This document shows positions 15,675 through 22,698 of a DNA stretch of 40,727 nt, one piece after another. The notes beneath the pieces were generated by a model. The model was not told the origin of the DNA, made no database searches, and worked only from the letters and a program-made list of their open reading frames with translations. Position 1 is the stretch's first letter; each line of letters opens with the position of its first letter. The position numbers and the translations under genes were made by a program. The stretch is from Candidatus Nanoarchaeia archaeon. Lineage in GTDB: Archaea > Nanobdellota > Nanobdellia > SCGC-AAA011-G17 > JAUYJU01. The DNA lies in contig JAUYJU010000029.1 in NCBI GenBank assembly GCA_030700155.1, positions 1 to 40,727 of the forward strand. The letters are read 5' to 3'.

Positions 15675-15877
15675 AGGTAAGATACGACCCTGATGCGGAT
15701 GCAATGTACATCACACTAAATGATGATGAAGTTGATGTAACTAGAAAATTGGATGATAACACCCTATTAGACTTTAATAAAAAAGGAGAATTAGTTGGAA
15801 TTGAATTACTTTTTGTAAAAGAGAGAAATCCTGAAATTTTAAAAAATTTTAAGGTTGATAAATTACTGACTGCTTAA
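15671..15877 (+). CDS. DUF2283 family protein, possible antitoxin partner
   Basis: KVRYDPDADAMYITLNDDEVD is the defining DUF2283 opening (YDxxxDAxYI), followed by LLDFNKKGELVGIELLF. The 68-aa length is typical. These small beta-rich proteins have unknown biochemistry. The start overlaps the stop of the DUF4258-like gene, so the pair is co-translated, and an antitoxin-like role is the best inference. The C-terminal NFKVDKLLTA is short and polar. Confidence 0.85.
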   Translation: MKVRYDPDADAMYITLNDDEVDVTRKLDDNTLLDFNKKGELVGIELLFVKERNPEILKNFKVDKLLTA

Positions 15878-15878
15878 T

Positions 15879-15917
15879 CGGAAGATTTCCAGAATTTCTT
15901 ACAAAAAGCATATAAAG
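15879..15917 (+). promoter_or_regulatory. Second CGGAAGATTTCC element and TATA box
   Basis: CGGAAGATTTCC (15879-15890) is an exact 12-bp copy of the element at 15402-15413. It lies 19 bp before a TATA box (CATATAAAG, 15909-15917), itself about 27 bp before the leaderless ATG at 15939. The same element-to-TATA layout at two successive promoters suggests a shared regulator. Confidence 0.5.
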
Positions 15918-15938
15918 AAAGTTTACTAGTAGATTAGT

Positions 15939-16211
15939 ATGACCAAAGTGCTTACTCAAGAACAATTGGAGTTTAGGAGCAAGATTTATACTGGAATATT
16001 TTGGACTTCGTTAGCAGTTATTCTTTTATGGTATATTTTAAAATCTACAGGTTTAGTTCAAACTCCATTATGGTTTGAGTTGTTGCCTTTTGCAGCAGCT
16101 ACCTTTGGTGCTGGTGCTTTTTTTAGACAGATTACTATTGATATTAGAGACTTAAAAATGCGTACGACTCATTTAGAAAAAGATATGCATTATGTCAAGG
16201 CTAATATTTAA
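15939..16211 (+). CDS. Small two-TM membrane protein, 90 aa
   Basis: I do not recognise a family. Two hydrophobic segments are clear: TGIFWTSLAVILLWYILK (about 18-35) and FELLPFAAATFGAGAFF (about 46-62). A C-terminal amphipathic helix (ITIDIRDLKMRTTHLEKDMHYVK) has heptad-like spacing and may form a short coiled coil. The preceding TATA box suggests its own leaderless transcript. It converges with the DUF4346 gene, overlapping by 4 bp. Confidence 0.7.
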   Translation: MTKVLTQEQLEFRSKIYTGIFWTSLAVILLWYILKSTGLVQTPLWFELLPFAAATFGAGAFFRQITIDIRDLKMRTTHLEKDMHYVKANI

Positions 16212-16555
16212 TCTTTAAATTCCAAAGGAGAATCCTGAACAAATTCTAAATTTAGTTTCATAGCAACTATTGCTTTTTGTATCTCTGAACCAAGATAAGC
16301 TGCATGCTGTAAACTTGAGACCCATTCATTTCTTACAATAGTTTGGACTATTGCCTCAGCATCTTTTCCAACAATAATCGCTTGTTTTTCATGGCCTGTT
16401 GGAGTTACTTTGTAATAACGAACACGAATAACACTTTCTTCTGGAAATGGTTTTATAGTGAAAAATCCTTTAGGGTCTAATTTCCATTCTTTTTTAGAGT
16501 CATAACTAGCTTCTACTACTGGAACTCCTTTGTCTTCTTTTGGATCGTATGTCAT
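16208..16555 (-). CDS. DUF4346 family protein
   Basis: Conserved blocks are EWKLDPKGFFTIKP, VIRVRYY, KQAIIVGKDAEAIVQTIVRNEWVSSL and QHAAYLGSEIQKAIVAM, ending YVQD-like (FVQDSPLEF). This is the DUF4346 domain, otherwise seen near pterin/dihydropteroate-synthase-like and MtrA-like proteins; its function is unknown. I prefer ATG 16555 (115 aa) over the track's GTG two codons upstream; neither has a strong ribosome-binding site. Confidence 0.75.
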   Translation of the reverse strand: MTYDPKEDKGVPVVEASYDSKKEWKLDPKGFFTIKPFPEESVIRVRYYKVTPTGHEKQAIIVGKDAEAIVQTIVRNEWVSSLQHAAYLGSEIQKAIVAMKLNLEFVQDSPLEFKD

Positions 16556-16607
16556 AGTCACTTAGGTTGTAGTAAGCTTAATAAATGTTACTGCTTTTAT
16601 CAAGAAG

Positions 16608-16829
16608 ATGGCAACTTGGTTTCCAGGATTAGTTGAATTTTTCAAAGATTTAGGAATTTATTCTTCTATCTTTATATTCTTAGTTATTTGGTCTATATTT
16701 TGGAGAGGTGCTGCAATGTGGAAAGCTGCAAGAAAAAAACAGTATTTCTGGTTTGCTGCAATCTACTTATTTGAGAGTTTAGGAATTTTGCCAATGATTT
16801 ATTTGTGGATGTACAAGAAAAAACGTTAG
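16608..16829 (+). CDS. DUF5652 family small membrane protein
   Basis: The 73-aa protein has two hydrophobic helices (YSSIFIFLVIWSIFWRGAAMW and FWFAAIYLFESLGILPMIYLW) joined by a basic turn AARKKQ. The WRGAAMWKAARKKQYFW...GILPMIYL pattern matches DUF5652, common in DPANN archaea and candidate-phyla bacteria. Function unknown. It converges with the ferredoxin gene, the stops overlapping by 4 bp. Confidence 0.8.
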   Translation: MATWFPGLVEFFKDLGIYSSIFIFLVIWSIFWRGAAMWKAARKKQYFWFAAIYLFESLGILPMIYLWMYKKKR

Positions 16830-17095
16830 AATATCTGTTCGCCTGTTTCTAAATCATAAATGTGAATTATATTAACGGGACAAACTTCTGCTGCATGCCT
16901 GTGCTTTTCAAGATCTTCCAGTTCAGCTTCTATAATTAATTCCTGAGTTTTATTTCCATCAGGTGTTGTGAAATCTTTGATATCGGCTTTACCATCTTCA
17001 TTCAAAGACCAGTATTCTGGCAAGGCTCCTACGCATGAAGCTGCACCTATACAATCTCCTCTTTTGTAAACAATTTTATATTTTTTCTTTGTCAT
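16826..17095 (-). CDS. Ferredoxin, probably [3Fe-4S]
   Basis: The 89-aa protein has one cluster site: DCIGAASCVGALPEYW gives C15 and C21, and HAAEVCPVNII gives C72. The residue where a [4Fe-4S] protein has its second cysteine is A18, so a [3Fe-4S] cluster is expected. The CIGAASCxxxxPExWxLNxxGKA layout is shared with small ferredoxins that donate electrons to oxygenases or glutamate synthase. It is a likely client of the suf operon. No partner oxidoreductase is adjacent; the next upstream gene is an HTH protein 9 bp away. Confidence 0.88.
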   Translation of the reverse strand: MTKKKYKIVYKRGDCIGAASCVGALPEYWSLNEDGKADIKDFTTPDGNKTQELIIEAELEDLEKHRHAAEVCPVNIIHIYDLETGEQIF

Positions 17096-17104
17096 TTTGA
17101 AATC

Positions 17105-17395
17105 TCAATAGTTTTTTATTAAACCTCTCTTATGCCAACATCTTTGCCCAATTAAATAATTTTGCCTTTTTTCTTGCTTTTTATAATTATCTGCTAATAA
17201 TTGAAGTGCTTTTTCTTCCCTTAAAGTTATCATATGCCTTATAGCCGGGACTTTTTGATATTTTTCCCATGAGTTAATATAAGCATCCCAAGCCCTAATT
17301 GTTCTTTTACTTAATCCAAGTTTTTCTGCTATGCGAGCTAGAGATATGCCATTATCTCTTAAATCTAACATCTCAGTTATTCTATTTTCAAGCAT
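17105..17395 (-). CDS. Small helix-turn-helix protein, 96 aa
   Basis: The N-terminal half is a helix-turn-helix of the resolvase/Hin type: LDLRDNGISLARIAEKLGLSKRTIRAWDAYI (about 10-40). The remainder is basic and helical, ending RCWHKRGLIKNY. No catalytic domain is present. It lies just upstream of the ferredoxin gene (9-bp gap, same strand) and may regulate it. The start is ATG 17395. Confidence 0.7.
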   Translation of the reverse strand: MLENRITEMLDLRDNGISLARIAEKLGLSKRTIRAWDAYINSWEKYQKVPAIRHMITLREEKALQLLADNYKKQEKRQNYLIGQRCWHKRGLIKNY

Positions 17396-17425
17396 GAAAT
17401 GAGGATAGAAAAAGTGTTTTTAAAT

Positions 17426-17635
17426 CTATCGGGACCTGGTTCTTCCGCCGCCGCCTTTCTTATAAACTGCATAGCGACCTTTAGCTTTTTGTGATTTTTT
17501 TTCACCTGGTTCTGATGCGTCCCAGTCTTCTGCTTCATCAAAACCACAATTCTTGCATAATAAGAACTCTATGCCATCCACATCTCTAATAATAGTATCT
17601 GTGGAATTACAGACTGGACATTTTACCTTTTCCAT
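17426..17635 (-). CDS. Zinc-ribbon protein, 69 aa
   Basis: KCPVCNSTD and LLCKNCGFDE form a four-cysteine zinc ribbon in the first 35 residues. An acidic stretch (EAEDWDASEPGE) and a basic, glycine-rich tail (GRYAVYKKGGGGRTRSR) follow, suggesting nucleic-acid or ribosome contact. The ATG overlaps the stop of the 469-aa gene (TAATG), so the two are co-translated. TFIIB-like or ribosome-associated ribbons are possibilities; I cannot pick one. Confidence 0.75.
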   Translation of the reverse strand: MEKVKCPVCNSTDTIIRDVDGIEFLLCKNCGFDEAEDWDASEPGEKKSQKAKGRYAVYKKGGGGRTRSR

Positions 17636-19044
17636 TATTCCGTGATCATTCCGTGAGACTTTTTAAACACATAGTATAATGCGTATGATTTTCCTTGGGA
17701 TGCACCCACTGCATTTTTTAAACTTTCTTTTTCTTCTTTTGTAGTTAGAATAGTTTCTGTTTTTTTCTTTTCTCCCTTACCAAATATATCCTTAAAGCCA
17801 TTCCATATTGCTGTGAAAGGTTCGAAAAATGGTTCTGATTTTTCTTTTTTAGTTTCTGGCTCTGGTTGTTTTTCTTTTTTATTTAGCTCCTCTGCCTTTT
17901 TAAGATAGTAATCTAGCTCATCTTTCATTGCCTCTAGAGATTCATCTACAGTTGTTAATATTTTTAGATCTTCTTCGTCTTGATCTTTCTTGTAGTCTTC
18001 TATTTGTTTTTCGTTAGCTACTGTGCCTTCTATTGTGATAATTGTTTTTCCTAAATGTATGGCTCCTCTTGAGGATCCTTCTTGATAGGCTATCTGTGGC
18101 ACAGCAGTGAATTCAAATTTTATTCTAATTACTTCTTTGAAATTATCTATTGAACCCTCTTTTGGTTTTGGTCCCCCTATAGCTAATATTTCTAAATCCA
18201 TCATAGAAGTATCAAAAGCTTTTACTAATTCTGCTCTTGAGCTTGATGCTGTTTGTAAAGTTTTAATATTATTTAGATAAGGTCTTAACCAGTTTAAATA
18301 CAATTTAATTACCTGAACGTGCTGCTGTAAATATTTTAATTGGAATCTCCATCTTTGTTCTAGTTCTTTGAAAGTTTTTTCTTTCCATAACAAGAACTTA
18401 GTTAGTTTTTGTTTTAGAACACTTTTTACTCTTTCATTTAATTGTAATCCTTCTTGTTTTTCTCTGCTACCTACTATTCTTTCAACTTCGTCAACAGTTT
18501 TGGGATGTGTTGAGAAAAATAAATCTGGCAAAGTTACGTAACCAGGTTGACCTGCTAAAGCGAAAACTGAAGTTGGAGATTTACCCTCAACTAAATCTGT
18601 CCAAATAGTTTTTAGTGCAACTGTTGCTGAATCAATGTTACGTGCATCTTCTTGATAGAAAGATAATCTTTCTTCTAAAATTCTTAGATCCCTTAACATC
18701 TGGATTAAGGATTTAGTCATTCCACCTATAGTAGTCATGTATTTTTCAAATCTGTCCTGCTGAATTGCTCTACGAGCTTCAACATCCCCCCAGTAAGCTG
18801 AGGTTTCTGATGCTGAGAAAATGTCTTTTATTTTCTCTATTCTTGAGAAGTTTAGTCCATATCTGCCTGATTTTTGCAACATGTTAAGAATCCAGAAGTA
18901 GTAGGGTTCTACGCCTTGTTGAGGTGTTTCTATGTATAAGGTGTATTTAGAATCTCCGCCGGCTTTTCCGTCTACAAGTAGACTGTCTTTTAATGGATTT
19001 TTACCACTTTTGAACTCTTTTTCTAATTTAGCTGCATCAGCCAA
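17635..19044 (-). CDS. Conserved hypothetical protein, 469 aa
   Basis: I do not recognise a named family. It is soluble and mostly helical. The N-terminal section has YTLYIETPQQGVEPYYFWIL and SGRYGLNFSRIEKIKDIFSASETSAYWGD, and a long helical middle follows (KSLIQMLRDLRILEERLSFY, LQQHVQVIKLYLNWLRPYL). A beta-rich segment near 300-340 reads IRIKFEFTAVPQIAYQEG. The tail is a charged Lys/Glu/Pro linker (about 385-430), then a short conserved-looking end GASQGKSYALYYVFKKSHG. The length and layout suggest a structural or scaffold protein of DPANN archaea. It precedes the zinc-ribbon gene and diverges from lspA across 24 bp. Confidence 0.75.
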   Translation of the reverse strand: MADAAKLEKEFKSGKNPLKDSLLVDGKAGGDSKYTLYIETPQQGVEPYYFWILNMLQKSGRYGLNFSRIEKIKDIFSASETSAYWGDVEARRAIQQDRFEKYMTTIGGMTKSLIQMLRDLRILEERLSFYQEDARNIDSATVALKTIWTDLVEGKSPTSVFALAGQPGYVTLPDLFFSTHPKTVDEVERIVGSREKQEGLQLNERVKSVLKQKLTKFLLWKEKTFKELEQRWRFQLKYLQQHVQVIKLYLNWLRPYLNNIKTLQTASSSRAELVKAFDTSMMDLEILAIGGPKPKEGSIDNFKEVIRIKFEFTAVPQIAYQEGSSRGAIHLGKTIITIEGTVANEKQIEDYKKDQDEEDLKILTTVDESLEAMKDELDYYLKKAEELNKKEKQPEPETKKEKSEPFFEPFTAIWNGFKDIFGKGEKKKTETILTTKEEKESLKNAVGASQGKSYALYYVFKKSHGMITE

Positions 19045-19068
19045 CGTTACACCTCAAAAGATTTAAAT

Positions 19069-19464
19069 ATGCTTTTTAATTTAAAGCTTTTGGTGGCAAA
19101 TAAACTGATTTTTACAGGTTTTTTGGTAGTTTTGCTAGACCAGATTACCAAGTTTTGGATGGAAAATTATCATTCTGTGACCCATAACTATGGTGCGGCC
19201 TTTGGATTATTCCAGGGTGGAAGAATATTATTTATTTTAGTTGGAATTTTAGTTCTTTATTTGATATATAAATGGAGAAATAGTTATAATAATTTTGCTT
19301 TAGGTTTGTTGCTAGGTGGAGTAATTGGAAACTTAATCGATAGAGTTGTTAGAGTATATGTTGTTGATTTTATAGATTTAGGATTTTGGCCTAGTTTTAA
19401 TGTAGCAGATAGTGCTGCAACCGTTGGAGTAATATTATTAATTTATTATCATTGGAAAGATTAA
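19069..19464 (+). CDS. lspA: Signal peptidase II (lipoprotein signal peptidase)
   Basis: All LspA motifs are present in 131 aa: LLDQITKFW (D24), THNYGAAFGLF (N40), GGVIGNLIDRVV with catalytic D91, VVDFIDL, and FNVADSAATVG with catalytic D114. Four TM helices are visible. The enzyme cleaves the signal peptide of lipid-modified prolipoproteins in the membrane. This is a bacterial family and rare in archaea, so transfer is likely. The start is uncertain: a TATA-like TTTAAATA overlaps ATG 19069, and a leaderless start at GTG 19093 is possible. No Lgt gene is in the window. Confidence 0.92.
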   Translation: MLFNLKLLVANKLIFTGFLVVLLDQITKFWMENYHSVTHNYGAAFGLFQGGRILFILVGILVLYLIYKWRNSYNNFALGLLLGGVIGNLIDRVVRVYVVDFIDLGFWPSFNVADSAATVGVILLIYYHWKD

Positions 19465-19946
19465 TTTAATTTATGTAGTTGCAAGAAAGATTTAATTTCA
19501 TTTATTAATTCAGTTGCTTCTTCTCCAGCTTCTGTTTGTAAAAGGATTATTCTGTTTTTAATAATAAATTTTTCGTAGATATTTCTTATCATAGGGCTGA
19601 ATTTATCTTTTGGATCTCTTATTAATACCATATCAAATATTATTTCTATAGAACCTTTATTTGATTTTGTTTTAACTCCTTCTTGTTCTATGTCTACTTT
19701 TTGTAATCCTATTAATAAAAAGTTTATATCTAATTCTATTTTAGTATAATTATCAAGATCTTTTTCAGCATGCCAAACTATTTCTACGTGATCTCCTTGA
19801 CCATGATACCTGTATTCTTTTTCAGAGAATTTATAGCCATGATTTTCAAACCAGCGGAATAACATTTTGTACATATCTCCAAGATTGAAGATGTGATCCT
19901 GTTTTAATTTGAATCCGTTTAGTAATTTATCTTTTTGCCCTGGCAT
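19461..19946 (-). CDS. Hypothetical protein, 161 aa
   Basis: No named family recognised. The protein is soluble with an alternating alpha/beta pattern: LGDMYKMLFRWFENHGYKF, HVEIVWHAEKDLDNYTKIELDINFLL, GSIEIIFDMVLIRDPKDKF and a helical end. FxxHGYxFSEKEYRYHG resembles small proteins recurrent in DPANN archaea. GAGGTTAAA precedes ATG 19946, a good ribosome-binding site. It converges with lspA, the stops overlapping by 4 bp. Confidence 0.75.
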   Translation of the reverse strand: MPGQKDKLLNGFKLKQDHIFNLGDMYKMLFRWFENHGYKFSEKEYRYHGQGDHVEIVWHAEKDLDNYTKIELDINFLLIGLQKVDIEQEGVKTKSNKGSIEIIFDMVLIRDPKDKFSPMIRNIYEKFIIKNRIILLQTEAGEEATELINEIKSFLQLHKLN

Positions 19947-19993
19947 TTTAACCTCTTTTGATTATAATTAGTTGGATTTAATATTAATAAGCT

Positions 19994-20554
19994 TTACTTT
20001 ATAGTGAATATTCCTTTTATTAGGTATCTTTTGCCTTTTTCTTGATGATTTATGTACTTTATGAAACTTTTGAAGTTTGGAGCTTGTTTAACTATGGATA
20101 AAGCGTTTGGTATTGAATATTGGTTTAGGTTATTATAGTTTTTATTGAAAAATACTGTGTAACCCTGTTTTAGCTTGTTAAAATCAAAGTAGATAGTTAT
20201 ATTCTTTTTATTTTGTTTATCTTGGAGGAGAGTGTAATTTCCTGCTTTGAATAATTGTGCTTCAGTAGTAATGTTTTTTATTTTTTCTCCTGTGCATTGT
20301 TCTATGAAAATTTTGAATCCTTTTGATTTTATTAATGAATCAAATTGTTTTGGAGTTTTTGCTGAGTAGTAAGAATGCATGTCTGGCTGATAATTTAGTT
20401 TATATTTTAGTTTTGTAATTTGTTTTTTTAGTTTATTGAATTCTTCATGATTAAGGAAATTAGTTAATTGTATATTTGGAATAATGGGATGATTTATGAA
20501 ATCTTTTTTAATTTCTTTGATAACCCTCTGTTTTAAATAAGCTAGGTTAACCAT
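19994..20554 (-). CDS. Degenerate double-stranded beta-helix protein, probable partner of the Ofd1-like hydroxylase
   Basis: The 186 aa follow the layout of the preceding hydroxylase: PIIPNIQLTNFLNHEEFNKL at the start, a mixed middle, then TEAQLFKAGNYTLLQDKQNKKNITIYFDF and an end GKRYLIKGIFTI echoing GWF. The HxD iron site is absent (LLQD at that position) and the distal histidine is not evident, so it should not bind iron normally. Eukaryotic Ofd1/Tpa1 carries a non-catalytic second beta-helix domain; this gene looks like that domain encoded separately. It overlaps the hydroxylase by 8 bp and has a GGGTGGT ribosome-binding site. The pairing is inferred. Confidence 0.6.
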   Translation of the reverse strand: MVNLAYLKQRVIKEIKKDFINHPIIPNIQLTNFLNHEEFNKLKKQITKLKYKLNYQPDMHSYYSAKTPKQFDSLIKSKGFKIFIEQCTGEKIKNITTEAQLFKAGNYTLLQDKQNKKNITIYFDFNKLKQGYTVFFNKNYNNLNQYSIPNALSIVKQAPNFKSFIKYINHQEKGKRYLIKGIFTIK

Positions 20555-21152
20555 AGAACCACCCTGGAATTGTTCTTCTTTCTTTATTTTTAAGAACTTC
20601 TGCCACTTGATGGAATGATTTTCTTGAAACTTGAAATAAAATTAAATTATTGAATTTAGGAATTATAGATTTTGTTATTTTAATAGGGTGATTGTTCTTT
20701 GTTGAGAAAAATTCTAATTGACCACCATCTTGTTTTTTGAATTCTGATAAATTTAGAATGTAAGCTACTTTTCTTTTTTCCAGTCTATCATCATGCGGTA
20801 AGAGATAACAAGTTTTTTTGTATATTGCAGCAGCAGCACTTGCTGTTTTTACTTTAGATCCTGTGATCTTTTTAATAATCTCCAGAAAGGCTCTTGAACG
20901 GATTAACTTATAGAATTCTTTTAATAGCTCGTTTTTAACAAAATCAAAATCACGTGATTCATACAAACGATATAAGTCCCAGTCTTTATATTTGTATTTT
21001 TCTTTTTTAACTTCTTTTAGTAATAATTTTGCCTTAGATACTTTAAAGAAATCTTTTAAAATGAGGTGTGGAAAGGGTTTGTTTTTATTGAATTCCTTAT
21101 TTAGCTTAGAATAATTCTTTAAGTATTTTTGATTTATCCAGTCTTTTAGCAT
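20547..21152 (-). CDS. 2-oxoglutarate/Fe(II) oxygenase, Ofd1/Tpa1/OGFOD1-like prolyl hydroxylase
   Basis: The 201-aa protein shows PFPHLILKDFF near residue 27, a family hallmark. The iron triad is H120 and D122 (LLPHDDRLEKRKVAYILNLS) plus H181 (SFHQVAEV), and R192/R193 (KERRTIPGWFY) would bind 2-oxoglutarate. DGGQLEFF and FNNLILFQV complete the core. Eukaryotic relatives hydroxylate a proline of ribosomal protein uS12 in an O2-dependent reaction. The substrate here is untested, though uS12 is the obvious candidate. It sits between a membrane protein (TAATG overlap) and its degenerate paralogue. Confidence 0.8.
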   Translation of the reverse strand: MLKDWINQKYLKNYSKLNKEFNKNKPFPHLILKDFFKVSKAKLLLKEVKKEKYKYKDWDLYRLYESRDFDFVKNELLKEFYKLIRSRAFLEIIKKITGSKVKTASAAAAIYKKTCYLLPHDDRLEKRKVAYILNLSEFKKQDGGQLEFFSTKNNHPIKITKSIIPKFNNLILFQVSRKSFHQVAEVLKNKERRTIPGWFYG

Positions 21153-21625
21153 TATCTCTTCTTTTTAGCTTTGTCTACTCTTCTATAGGTATAGAACACC
21201 AGTACTACAAGAGCAAGACCTAAAATTGTTAGTCTTAGATATTTATTTAGTAGTCCCCAGTATCTTGTTACAGCATATATTACTGTCATGATTCCGCCAC
21301 CAAGGATTCCTGAACTTACTACTTCAATATTTGCTAATATGAAACTTGCTATCATGGCTAAAATAGCGATTATTGCAAGAGTGATGAAGCTTCTAAATTC
21401 GTGATTTTCTCTTTTTACATTATATGCCTCTTGACAGGTTTGATACTCTTCTGACATATAATAATCATCAATTGCTTGTCTTTCTTTGTTAACCTCTACC
21501 ATCTTCGGTCTTGGAGGCTCACAATTGTATTCTGGAGGCTCGTAGAAAACTTCCATTGCATAACCAAAGAAAAATGTAAAAATAAGTGCTATTCCTAATG
21601 TAAGTATGAATTTCTTCATTAACAT
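21152..21625 (-). CDS. Membrane protein, 157 aa, about four TM segments
   Basis: The first hydrophobic stretch (ILTLGIALIFTFFFGYAMEVF, about 6-26) is a signal anchor. A hydrophilic loop of about 55 residues with two cysteines (YNCEPPRP, EYQTCQEAY) follows, possibly a disulfide outside the cell. Three more helices come next: FITLAIIAILAMIASFIL, GILGGGIMTVIYAVTRYW and LRLTILGLALVVLVFYTY, then a basic end. I know no function; the layout fits a conserved DPANN membrane family. It is the first gene of the set with the hydroxylase pair. Confidence 0.7.
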   Translation of the reverse strand: MLMKKFILTLGIALIFTFFFGYAMEVFYEPPEYNCEPPRPKMVEVNKERQAIDDYYMSEEYQTCQEAYNVKRENHEFRSFITLAIIAILAMIASFILANIEVVSSGILGGGIMTVIYAVTRYWGLLNKYLRLTILGLALVVLVFYTYRRVDKAKKKR

Positions 21626-21648
21626 CTTTTAAGTGAGATAGAAGGAGT

Positions 21649-21903
21649 TTATAAATATTGCTCAAGCAATTGCCTGCCTTCTTCTGAAGGAACAAACTTT
21701 TCTTTTTCTATAGCTCCAAAATATAGGCCTGCTGATCTTATGTTTAGTTCATCAAAATTTATTTTTTCTATGTCTTTTGAAATCAAATAAAACCTGCTTT
21801 TAATAACATGAATGTAGTCTTCAATTTTAAGCTTCTTTATTCCGTATTGTTCTTTAATCTGGTTTAAAAGTCTCTTTACCTGCCTTTTATTGAGGAATTT
21901 CAT
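21649..21903 (-). CDS. NIP7-like pre-PUA domain protein, 84 aa
   Basis: I chose ATG 21903; the track's 21915 is a TTG. MKFLNKRQVKRLLNQI, then SRFYLISKDIEKI and NIRSAGLYFGAIEKEKFVPSEEGRQLL match the N-terminal (pre-PUA) part of NIP7-like ribosome-biogenesis proteins, including the SxGxxFGxxxxxxFxxs pattern. The RNA-binding PUA domain that normally follows is missing: the stop comes at residue 84. It may act with a separate PUA protein, or be a lineage-specific short form. A similar domain occurs fused to rRNA methyltransferases. Confidence 0.6.
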   Translation of the reverse strand: MKFLNKRQVKRLLNQIKEQYGIKKLKIEDYIHVIKSRFYLISKDIEKINFDELNIRSAGLYFGAIEKEKFVPSEEGRQLLEQYL

Positions 21904-21939
21904 AGTAATAGGCAATCGTAAAGTTAATAAAAGGCTATC

Positions 21940-21955
21940 GAAACCTTTTTAAATA
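21940..21955 (+). promoter_or_regulatory. BRE/TATA promoter of uppS
   Basis: GAAACCTTTTTAAATA combines a BRE-like purine stretch and a TTTAAATA box about 27 bp before the uppS ATG, implying a near-leaderless mRNA. The same 16 bases occur at 26737-26752 before the L7Ae operon, marking a strong promoter form in this genome. Confidence 0.7.
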
Positions 21956-21978
21956 ATATTCTTGGATTAATAGAGAAA

Positions 21979-22698
21979 ATGACAAAACCTTCTAAAGTAC
22001 CAAAACATGTAGGGATCATTTTAGATGGCAACAGGCGGTGTGCAAAGAGATTAATGATGAAACCCTGGATGGGGCATGAGTGGGGAGCTAAAAAGGTGGA
22101 GAAACTAGCTTCATGGTGCAAAGAGTTAGGGGTTAAAGAATTAACCTTGTATGCATTCTCAATACAAAATTTTAACAGGCCTAAAATAGAATTTGATTAT
22201 TTAATGAAGTTGTTTAGAACTTCTTTCAATGATTTGATGAATGATGCAAAAAAATGGAAAGAGATTGTTGATAATAAAATAAGAGTAAATTTTATAGGAA
22301 GAATCTGGAAATTCCCTAAAGACGTGCAGGAAGCAATGAATACTTTAATGGACAAAACAAAAGAGTTTGGAGAACATGTTATTAATTTTGCAATGGCTTA
22401 TGGTGGAAGAGAAGAAGTTATTGATGCTGTTAAGAAATTAGCTGGAGAAATAAAAGAAGGAAAAGTTAATGTTGAGGATATTAATGAAGAAGTGTTTGCT
22501 AAGAATTTGTATACTGAATCTGAACCTGAGATGATTATAAGAACTGGTGGAGAAAAAAGAACTTCTAATTTCTTATTATGGCAGAGTAATTATTCAGAAT
22601 GGTTTTTCTTAGATAAGTTCTGGCCTGAGTTTGAAAAAGAAGATTTCAAACAATGCTTGGAAGAATACGCTGAAAGAGAAAGAAGATTTGGGAAATAA
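21979..22698 (+). CDS. uppS: cis-Prenyltransferase (undecaprenyl/polyprenyl diphosphate synthase)
   Basis: The 239-aa protein has the family motifs HVGIILDGNRRCAKR (catalytic D16), GHEWGAKKVEKL, LTLYAFSIQNFNRPKIE, and near the end IRTGGEKRTSNFLLWQSNYSEW and DKFWPEF. It condenses isopentenyl diphosphate with allylic diphosphates to make the long polyprenyl carrier, which in archaea supports glycan assembly and protein glycosylation at the membrane. The typical RxSxF motif near the C-terminus appears as RTSNF. It converges directly with the receiver-domain gene, with no gap. Confidence 0.95.
   Translation: MTKPSKVPKHVGIILDGNRRCAKRLMMKPWMGHEWGAKKVEKLASWCKELGVKELTLYAFSIQNFNRPKIEFDYLMKLFRTSFNDLMNDAKKWKEIVDNKIRVNFIGRIWKFPKDVQEAMNTLMDKTKEFGEHVINFAMAYGGREEVIDAVKKLAGEIKEGKVNVEDINEEVFAKNLYTESEPEMIIRTGGEKRTSNFLLWQSNYSEWFFLDKFWPEFEKEDFKQCLEEYAERERRFGK

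Noticed and set aside
21924-22121. Minus-strand ORF opposite uppS
   Set aside because: Overlaps the conserved catalytic start of the prenyltransferase and has no motif of its own.
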